This document shows positions 10,701 to 18,800 of a DNA stretch of 64,000 nucleotides, piece after piece. The notes beneath the pieces are model-generated. The model worked only from the letters and a program-made list of their open reading frames with translations. It had not been told where the DNA came from and did not search any database. Source of the DNA: Aldrovandia affinis (Eukaryota > Chordata > Actinopteri > Notacanthiformes > Halosauridae); assembly GCA_029706075.1 (NCBI GenBank), contig JAINUG010000135.1, forward strand, positions 2,199,501 to 2,263,500, read 5' to 3'. The position numbers and the translations under genes are program-made. Within the stretch, counting starts at the first letter, position 1. Each line of letters begins with the position of its first letter.

Positions 10701-11789
10701 AATGTTACTGAGTAAACTCTACATACACTACAAACACTACACGTGGTTCTGTTTGAAACAGTAGGTAGAGCATTGCACTGACAACACTTGGGTTGTGGGT
10801 TCGATTTCCTTTGGGACCACATACATTGAAAAATGTATGCACTCAATACTGTAAGTTGCTTTGGATAAAAGCGTCTACTAAATGGCTTATGTTATGTTAT
10901 GTTATGTTATGTTAATCCACAGCAGAAAAGTACATATTACCAACAGTGAAATTGAGTGGCGGATCTTTAGACTATATATTGTTTTGTGTGTGATATGAGT
11001 TATGCTTTTAAAAATAGAACATACATTTTTTGTATAATTTTTATGATATATATTTTTTATAATCTCTTTATGATATTGATTCATTAAAAATGCATTATTG
11101 GGTATGGCACTAACACAACATTGATTCAGATTACAACACAAGGGTCACTCATATTAACATGAAAATTGGTATGAATTGTCAAAACATATTATTATTATGA
11201 TTGTTATTATTATTATACACCCTGACATTTTTCTATTGAACAGAGACATTTCATTTTGGAAATACCTTACACAAATCACTTAACTTTGACCTGCTCTTGT
11301 ATACAGTATACCATCTAGGAGTATAATGCAAAGCACAAGGGGTTGCTAATTTTATAACTGTGATGCTTCCTGGCAGAGAGAGCCAGGTGACCAAAATGTA
11401 TTCCAGACTCCCTTTTGGAACTGGGTATTATGGTCAGATAAAACCAGCGGTGGGTTTACCATTGGAAGAAAGACATTTATGTTGAAAAGAACCTATATCC
11501 ACAGTGAAGTGCTGGTGGATCTTTGATGTTATGGAGTTGCTTTGCATTGACTAGTCCTGAAGCGCTTGGAATCATGAACTCCAGCTATTGAATCATAACT
11601 GAAATCGAAACATAAATGGAATGCATTTCAGGTGGAATAGCAGCCTACAACATGGGTGACGGGAGCGTCCACAGCCTGGAAGTGGACAGCCAAACCACCG
11701 GGCGTGACTATGCCAACGACGTCGTGGCCAGAGCCCAGTACTACAAAGGAATGGGTTTTAAGGAGAGAAGATACAGTTTTGAATCCTGA
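7787..11789 (+). CDS. lyg: Goose-type lysozyme, copy 1, with altered C-terminus
   Basis: Five exons: 7787-7790, 9076-9159, 9936-10138, 10518-10656, 11632-11789, all GT-AG, phases consistent, giving 195 residues. G-type lysozyme (GH23) hydrolyses the MurNAc-GlcNAc bond of bacterial peptidoglycan. Exon 3 carries the catalytic Glu in ISRESRAG and the Asp in GWGD; exon 4 starts with VD, the second Asp. As in other fish forms there is no signal peptide, and exon 1 encodes only Met plus one base. There is no Cys. Two changes are private to this copy: in exon 5, Tyr-Glu is replaced by Leu (3-bp deletion), and one A of an A-run is missing at 11745-11747. The usual ending RNGF-stop becomes [13 protein letters not shown], adding residues. 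The active site is intact. Assembly error at the A-run cannot be excluded. Poly(A) signal at 11832. Confidence 0.88.
8010..8949 (+). mobile_element. 5'-truncated L2-like LINE in lyg copy 1 intron 1
   Basis: Residues from 8058 to 8690 are the C-terminal end of an L2/CR1-type reverse transcriptase: [43 protein letters not shown] and the LWNTLP finish. The 3' tail has the AAAGCACTTTGGGCTGCA and GGTGCTATATAAATAAAG blocks followed by an ATT repeat. The intron of lyg copy 2 (20155-20165) is an exact empty site. ATCAA is duplicated at 8005-8009 and 8950-8954. It inserted after the gene duplication. An ATTTT-rich run lies at about 8790-8860. Confidence 0.88.
9330..9590 (-). mobile_element. tRNA-derived SINE, full tRNA head, lyg copy 1 intron 2
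   Basis: Reading the reverse strand from 9590, the head has an A box (TGGTCCAGTGG) and a B box (GGTTCGACTCC) at tRNA spacing, then the GC-rich body, then the 3' end GGATACCAAAATGGGAGAAA. The same insertion is present in copy 2 (20560-21590, there split by a foldback element), so it predates the gene duplication. Best preserved head of this SINE family in the window. Confidence 0.85.
9936..10138 (+). CDS. lyg: lyg copy 1 exon 3, catalytic exon
   Basis: 203 bp, entering in phase 1 and leaving in phase 0. It encodes the N-terminal helices ([13 protein letters not shown]), the catalytic Glu in [11 protein letters not shown] and the substrate-binding [13 protein letters not shown]. The homologous exon of copy 2 is 21970-22172, the same length. 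They differ at a handful of residues, such as [11 protein letters not shown] here against [11 protein letters not shown]. Confidence 0.9.
10745..10911 (+). mobile_element. tRNA-derived SINE with HpaI-type tail, copy 1 intron 4
   Basis: A tRNA-like head (GTAGGTAGAGCATTGCACTG and GTGGGTTCGATTTCC as B box) is followed by the tail TTGCTTTGGATAAAAGCGTC and TACTAAATGGC, which is shared by several fish SINE families. It ends in five TTATG units (10887-10911). The orthologous copy in gene copy 2 (22862-23064) ends in thirteen. Shared, so older than the duplication. Confidence 0.85.
11330..11600 (+). pseudogene. Tc1 transposase remnant, 3' part deleted, copy 1 intron 4
   Basis: The frames recall Tc1 transposase ([17 protein letters not shown] is visible with breaks). 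The homologous region in gene copy 2 continues for another 720 bases (24316-25035) with the rest of the transposase. Here the sequence jumps from the equivalent of 24315 to 25036 within a two-base GC overlap. Confidence 0.7.
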
Positions 11790-11799
11790 AAAGAATGGT

Positions 11800-12290
11800 G
11801 TCACATTTTGGAAAGTATCACACTTATAAATAATAAAATTATGGAATCCATACTTGTTTATTATTTGCTTCATTTTACAATGAAATAAGTGGAGTGTGGA
11901 AGGCACAGGATTTACTAAAATAATTGAGATCAAAATAGCATAATACATGCAACAATTTCTAAACATAATATCTATTCATAATATTAAAAACCAATAGTAA
12001 ATCATTGGAGGTTTGAAACATGACTTCCAAAGAGTTTAACAAGTCAGTTCATGATTTCCTGGCCTGTGACTAAACTTACAGTATGTCCTTTTAAATCAAT
12101 TGCTTTATATTTTACCGTCTGTTCCATTTTGTATGTGCATACTGTAAGGTGCTGGTTTATGGTTTATATGATTTAAATGCAGCTATACTGCTAAGACCAC
12201 TAGATGGTGCTAAATGGCAAGGATTTTACTAGAAAGTCAATCCATTAGATGAGCTCATGCTATTTCCAAATGATCATAACACAGTATGAA
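11800..12290 (+). other. lyg copy 1 3' flank, conserved with copy 2
   Basis: Matches 25220-25750 almost base for base, and no gene was recognised in it. Copy 1 has ACTGCTAAGACC where copy 2 has ACCGCAGGAAGACC, a typical small indel difference. Confidence 0.6.
11832..11837 (+). terminator. lyg: Poly(A) signal of lyg copy 1
   Basis: AATAAA lies 43 bases after the new stop codon. The equivalent in copy 2 is at 25280, in homologous sequence. Confidence 0.6.
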
Positions 12291-12664
12291 GTTGTTTGTT
12301 TCTTAGTCGGAGGAATGGGGATGGTGACAAATCTCAAGTATCACTTAGTGCTTTTTTTAAACGGGCATTTAGTGACGTTTTTAATGTATTCACGTGTTAC
12401 AGCTACTTAGATGACGTTAACATTTATAAAAGTGTGTCATCTTTCTCTGAGATACATGGAACGTTTTAAATCAAGCTGGCATAAAAAATATTTTGCCCAT
12501 AGATGCTTCAAGTAGGAAGCCGAAGATAGCATGATGTCCACATCCTTTCCTTGGCTCAAACTCTTCCCTGCTAGGCAGTTTACTCACTTCCTTGCGGAGC
12601 AGAGGGCGGTACTCATTCTTTCCCAAAAGACACGAGACCTCACCAGGGTAAATTTAATAATCAC
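12290..12664 (+). repeat. Duplicated promoter-like segment (partner 25750-26133)
   Basis: Closely similar copies follow both lysozyme genes. Each contains TTTATAAAAG (12423-12432; 25892-25901) and, about 200 bases later, a donor-like CACCAGGGTAAAT. A 5' exon of an additional transcript is possible. In unit 2 it would lie just upstream of lysozyme copy 2; after unit 2 no lysozyme follows. No coding match was recognised. Confidence 0.4.
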
Positions 12665-12714
12665 GGGAATTTTTTTAAAGGAAAGTGCGAAGTGGAAACA
12701 ATTGCGGGGAAGTC

Positions 12715-12724
12715 GAAAATGAAA
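12715..12724 (+). promoter_or_regulatory. lyg: Candidate ISRE upstream of lyg copy 2
   Basis: GAAAATGAAA fits the interferon-stimulated response element core GAAANNGAAA and lies 71 bases upstream of the TATA element. A weaker purine tract (GGAAAGTGCGAAGTGGAAAC, 12680-12699) precedes it. This stretch is within the 130-base segment that copy 1 lacks. Fish G-type lysozymes are known to respond to immune stimuli; action through this site is inference. Confidence 0.4.
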
Positions 12725-12794
12725 GAAGATACTACAGACTTTCTGGTCTTTCCAGCAATGTCACTGTCCTTAATGAAGTGACATCACTTCACTG

Positions 12795-12800
12795 TATATA
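12795..12800 (+). promoter_or_regulatory. lyg: TATA element of lysozyme g copy 2
   Basis: TATATACA here, against TATATAAA in copy 1: one substitution within the box. It lies 89 bases before the ATG, the same distance as in copy 1. Sequence upstream of it is unrelated to that of copy 1. Confidence 0.5.
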
Positions 12801-12883
12801 CACAGGGAGTGGACCCAGATCTGAGCAGTTTGAGAAAGTTCTAGATCCAAACGGACGACGAGAAATCACTGAGGTAGAACATC

Positions 12884-15800
12884 ATGGGTGAGTCCTCTTT
12901 TAACTTTTAACAGTCAAAAAGGGGAAAAAACATTTACTGCAAATGCTTTCAACCACTGATTCAAATCTGGTGGTCAAGATTTTTCCATTAACATTAGAAT
13001 TTGTATCATATAAAGCTAGTCCATAATTACTTTCTGTCAGGAACGGTGTCGGAAAACCAGGCGCGGACCCAAGAATGCAATAATGTTATTTATTGCAAAA
13101 ACAATAGGCAATGGTCAAACGGGAGCAATCAGGGCAATACAGGAATCCAAAGAGTGGTCGGGGACAGGCAAAGTTCGTTTCAGGCTTCAGGTGTGTCAGA
13201 GGCAGGCAAGACGTGGTCAATGGGCAGGCGGAGGCCGATAACAGGGAATCAGTCCGGGGAACACAGAGAAGACCAGGGCAGGACAAGAACCACGAGGAGC
13301 ACGAACGGGTGGATCGGGAACGAGACTGAGACAGGAACAAACACGGAAGCAGGAACACGGGTAAACAAAGAAACCACTGGAAAGTTGTGTAGGCATAAGC
13401 ACAAAGCACAAGACAATCTGACAACGAACATGGGAAAACGCACAGTTTATAGGCTATACATTTAGACATAACGAAAACAATGAGGAATTAACACGAATGC
13501 AGCAGACTGCAATCAGACACATGAGGAATAAGTGAAAACGATAATACAATGACGAGACAATCTGGTAATGAACATGGGAAACGAACAGCTTAACTACATC
13601 AGACATAACAAGAAACAATCAGGAATTAACACGAATGCAGCTAACTGCAATCAGACACACGAGGAACAGGTGAAAACGATAATACAATGACGAGACCGGA
13701 AACGGGTAAGCGAAAGTAAAAACACGGACCGGATAACCAGGAAAACATGGAATAAACTACCTCATTACGGGGAACACGAACACGATGTCGTGGAAATTAA
13801 AACTCAGTAGGATCAGAGAGAGTTTCTTTAAACAGTATTAAAGCTTTAATTACGCTATGGGTTAACATGAAGATATAACAGGTTGTTAGAACAGCCCTCC
13901 AAGGGTCTTAAACCAATGGGAAGGAGGTTTCCTGCCGTGGGGGAAACGTCACAAAAGAACAGGGTTTATTGTTTTATTGTTTTATTGTTTACGGATCCCC
14001 ATTAGTCATCACCATAGTGAAGACTATTCTTCCTGGGGTCCACATAAAAGACAGACACTCAAAACATAAAATTATACAATATCAATCAAGAAAATACTTA
14101 GTGAACAGCATTCACTTATTAAAACCAAGGAAATTTTAATTTAAAAAAGAAAAAGAAATAACATCATTAAAATTAAAAATACAAGTAGCAGCTCATTTGA
14201 GAGCTGTATTTGCTATAACCACCAGATCTGCGTAGAAAAACAAAAACAAAGAGCTAAAACAAAAACAAAGAGCTGATACAGAAACTATCTGCATCATAGC
14301 CAGAGGCAAGGAGTCAAACTAGGCTAAACCTAATTTCTTTACGGATGACAACTTCTTTCAGCTTCTTTTTGAAACTGGATTTATTTCAATAATTATTAGA
14401 TATTGGGGAGTCTATTCCAATATACTACAGCTCTGTATAAAACTGTTTTCTTTAGTGCATTGGTTCTAGGCCGAGGTAAGATAAAACGACAGCTTGAGGC
14501 CTGTCTAGTATTATGGCCATGTCTATCATTGGTGGGTAGTAATTGTGAAAACAGGCTAACGGGTTTACATAAGGTACAAATATTCTTTAAATACAAAATA
14601 AGGTTGCATACCAGTCTTTCATCTACCTTCATCCACAACAGCCTTGCATGCATTACATTCACATTATTTCTAATAGAGCATCGAAGTGCGAGGCGTGCAG
14701 CTCTGTTTTGAGCGATCTGGAGTACAGCTCATTTTTGTTTCGATGCACTCGACCAGATTGCTGAGCAGTAGTCGAGATGGGACAAGATTAGAGACTGTAT
14801 AACCAATTTCATTGTTGTGTCAGTAAAAAAGCGAGCACACTTTCTGATGTTAGAGATGCCTCTACTCATTTTCATCACTATATTCTTAATATGAGTAGAC
14901 CATGATAGTGTTTCATCAATAGTGACACCCAACAATTTAGCTTCTTTAACCTGCTCAATAGCAGCACCTTGCAATGAGAGGCACAGTGTATGATCTGACC
15001 TAAGAGCATGTTTAGAGCCCAGTACCATACATTTTGTTTTAGACACATTCAACTTTAACTTATTCTCTATGACCCATTCAGAAACCAGCAGTAACTCTTG
15101 TTGAAGCATCTCATTGACGTGCTCAGTGCTCTCTGCCGATACATACATAGTTGTATCATCCGCGTAGATCGCCATATCTGCATTTTTAATACATATGGCA
15201 TATCATTTACAAAAATAGAGTAAAGAAGAGGCCCGAGGCAGCTTCCTTGAGGACACCGCACTGAAGTGTTTTGATCTCTGAAAGAGCACCATTAAACATA
15301 ACACATTGTTGTCTGCTAGTCAAATAGCTCTTCATGAAATGAATAGCAGGGTCTTTGAATCCATAAGCTGATAGCTTCATGAGTAGCAACTCATGATCTA
15401 TGATGTCAAAAGCTGCACTGAAATCCAGAAGTACAACACCCACAACTGACTTTGTGTCAATCTGTTTAAGCCAGTCATCAGTCAGCGATGTCAGCGCAGT
15501 GCTAGTGGAATAACCTGCTTTATACACATGCTGGAGATCAGAGTTAATGCTGTTTTCTGTGAAATAATACTGAATTTGCTTAAACACAATTCCTTCTAAC
15601 AGTTTACTTAGGACAGGCAAAATACTTATAGGCCTACTATTTTGTCCTGCAAACGGCTCTCTACAATTGTTAGACAGTGGAGTTACCTTTGCAATCTTCC
15701 ACAAATCAGGATAAACACACTCACTTAAACATAAATTAAAAATATGACATAAAGGAAGGAGTCTACCATCTAGGTTATCGAGCCCACAAGGCTTATCACT

Positions 15801-18800
15801 CTTAATTGTCAAGAGAAGCTTTTCCATATCCACGTCCTTAATAGGCTTAAATTCAAAAAAGCAATCCTTATCAGACATAATGTATTTTTTTATAATAGAT
15901 TTGGACAGCTCACTGTTCACAGGCTGCATTTGGTCTCTTATTGTATTTACTTTGCTAAGGAAGTAATTATTAAAGTAATTTGCAATGTCAGAAGGTTTGG
16001 TGATAAATGCTCCATTCAGTTCAATAAATGAAGGAGTATTACCTATTTTACTTCTACCCATAACCTCATTAAGTGTTCTCCATAGTTTTTACTGTCTCCA
16101 TTACATTCTTCAAATTTGGATTGATAATACTGTTTTTTCTTTTGTCTATTTAATTTAGTTATATTATTTCTTAGCGACCGGTAAGCTTGCCAATCTGTTA
16201 AACTGCCAGAAGTAAGAGCAAACTTTTTCAGTAGGTCTCTTTCTTTTATAAGGTTTCTCAGTTCATCGTCCAGCCAAGAGGCTTTGGTCGATCTTACAGA
16301 GAGCTTCTTAATTGGAGCATGTTTCTCACACATGGCAGAAAATAAATTCATAAAGGAGTCCAATGCAGACTCTGCATGCATGCTCTCAAGTACAATATCC
16401 CACTGTATATTTTCCACATCAGAAACAAAAACATTCTCAGAGAAAGTTTTATAAATTCTCTTGTAAATTACTTTAGGCCCTACTCTGGAACCTTTGTCTT
16501 TATAGTTAAAGCAATAATATTGTGGTCGCTAAAGCCTACAGGTACTGATACAGCTTTAGAGCATTTCTCAGCACTGTTAGTAAAAAAGTGGTCAATACAC
16601 GTTGACGTGATCGCTCCATCACGATTAATACAAATTCTCGTGGGTAAATTTATGACTTGAGATAGATTGCATACAGTAGCTGCATCGCTCAGCGTCCTTT
16701 TCAGAGTACAATTGGAAAACCAATCTATATTCATATCGGCAAGAAAAAATACTTTGTTGTCAGTATCAGTTACATTTTGAAGCATAATACATATATCATT
16801 CAGATATTCAGTATTCAAGCTAGGTGGTCTGTAACAACAGCATGTCAATATAGGCTTCCGATGTGGAATGTGAACTTGGAGCCATAAGGCTTCCACCCCA
16901 GTCATGCCTAGATCTTTCCTAATCTTAGCTGGAATATGGTTCTGTACATAGAATGCAGTCCCACCCCCATACTTATTTCTATCCAGTCTGAATATGTTGT
17001 ACCCTTGTATGGATATAGCTGTATCCTCTATAGTGTCATCCAAATGCGTCTCTGAGACAGCCATTATGTGAAGGTTATTTTCATGCAAAATAGAACTTAA
17101 TTCATGGATTTTGTTTTTTAAACTACAGATATTCAGGTGCGCTAATTTTAAACCTTTTTTCGGTAGTTTAATAGACCATGTCAAAATCAATGATCACACA
17201 CTCACATTCACTCTTTCACTCTCACATATGCACTCACTGGTACTTGTCAAGCTCCTCAATGTCTCTTATGAGTAACACTTTTGCTACTTCTGGTGCTCCG
17301 TTCAGTTTAATGAAGACTTTACAGTTTGCAGTCCATGTTGATTGGATCTTCTTCTGTTTTGTCAGGAAGCGAGCCGTCCTGGCGATGTCAGCATTCCTCT
17401 TTGTCAGGTGTTCGTTCAAGTAAACCTGCGTTCCCTTCAGCTTCCTTCCTTGACGTAACAGTTTGACTTTATGCTTTCTGTTGACAAACCTTACTATTAT
17501 CACTGGTTTGTCACCTTTGTTCTTCCTGGGGATAGGGTGACAAGCCTCGATGTTGCTGCTGTCCACCTTGATCCCCTTAGACTGAAGGAAAGCAGTCATC
17601 TCATTTTCAACAGTGCTTTTGTCCTCCTCGTTGGGTTCCTCTCCGGTCCCCCTCACTGCGGCCCGGGCGTAAGTCCTTGGTTTGGTCTCCAGTCCCGTGA
17701 CAATGATATCGTTCATCCGCGTGTATTGCTCCAAATCATCAACACGTTTCTCCAGAAAGGCAATCTTCTTGTCCTTTTCTGCATTTAGAAGCCTCAAGGC
17801 TTTGACTTCACCCACCAAGTCCAAAATCATCTTCTGCTGTTGTCTTACCACTGTGACTTCTTCTGACAGAAAGTCAAGTGATCTTCTACTTTCATCAGCA
17901 TCCTTTGAGGCTGTATTCCTTTTCGATGCCATGGCGTATTGCTGTAGTGACACCAACTCTTAGTTGCTGGCTGGTCGCTGGAGCCTGGGCCTGGCCTGGT
18001 GGTAGCTGGCTGCTGCTGGAGCCTGGGCCTGGCCTGGTGGTAGCTGGCTGCTGCTGGAGCCTGGGCCTGGCCTGATGGTGGATGGCTGCTCCTGGAGCCT
18101 GGGTCTGGCCTGGTTGTAGCTGGCTGCTACTGGAGCCTGGGCCTGGCCTGGTGGTAACTGGCTGCTGCTGGAGCCTGGGCCTGGCCTGATGGTAGCTGGC
18201 TGCTATTGTTGTCAATAGCTTATTTTGGAAATTCAGCGTTGGATCGTTTCAATTTAGATTACCAGGTATGGATACTTTACTAAACTGATTGTGTTTTCAT
18301 ATGTAAACAATGTAGCTTGTGGCTAGCTTACTGTCGCCTACCACTGGCTAGTTGATATTTCTAGCTAGCTAGCCAACTTAGCTAAGCGAGATGTGTTGAT
18401 TGACCCCCTGGGGTGTTTGTTAGGCTAGTAGCTATCTAGCTAGTTATCAAATGTGCGAACATAGGTAGCCAGCTAGCTCAGAATTTCGTTGACAAATTTC
18501 ACTTACAACACCAAGCATTGGCGTTCAGAAAATAGCTAACATGTTTACCTAACGAACAAGCTAGCCACCGCTCTATAATACGCTCAGTTATAGACACTGA
18601 CTTGGCTCCGATTTGGCGGTCTGCTACTCGCGAGATGCGAGTTTGTCTTTTGAGAAAACGATTGAAGTAGTGTCAGGTCAGTGTCAGGTCAGTGTCGGTA
18701 TTCACAAAGCATTTTAAGGGTAAAAGTTGGTCCTAACTCGGCAATTTAAGAGCAACTCCGAAAAATAATGGGCGTGTCACTCATAAATTTAGGACTCCTC

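Larger units (their letters stand above)
7698..12664 (+). repeat. Tandem duplication unit 1 (lysozyme copy 1)
   Basis: Unit 1 aligns with unit 2 (12795-26133) from the TATA box through all exons and introns to a common endpoint (TTTAATAATCAC at 12653-12664 and 26122-26133). Unit 2 is longer mainly because of its insertions. A 130-base stretch, 12665-12794, separates the two units and has no counterpart at either outer edge within this window. Confidence 0.85.
13960..18235 (-). mobile_element. LINE with ORF1, endonuclease and RT, inactivated
   Basis: Reverse-strand non-LTR retrotransposon. The 3' end is at the left, with a TTTATTG-type tail (13965-13992) after a GGGGATCCG-containing end. Order from the 5' end: tandem 38-bp monomers (17970-18208), ORF1 (17932-17234), endonuclease, reverse transcriptase and a C-terminal domain (17190-14396). 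ORF2 is split over all three frames and has a stop near 14729, so the copy is dead. The RT and endonuclease motifs fit the CR1/L2/Jockey-related clades; I cannot choose one. Confidence 0.88.

Noticed and set aside
13001-13465. 154-codon frame over the left part of the composite insertion
   Set aside because: Repeat-derived sequence, no homology recognised, and both strands are open because of skewed composition.
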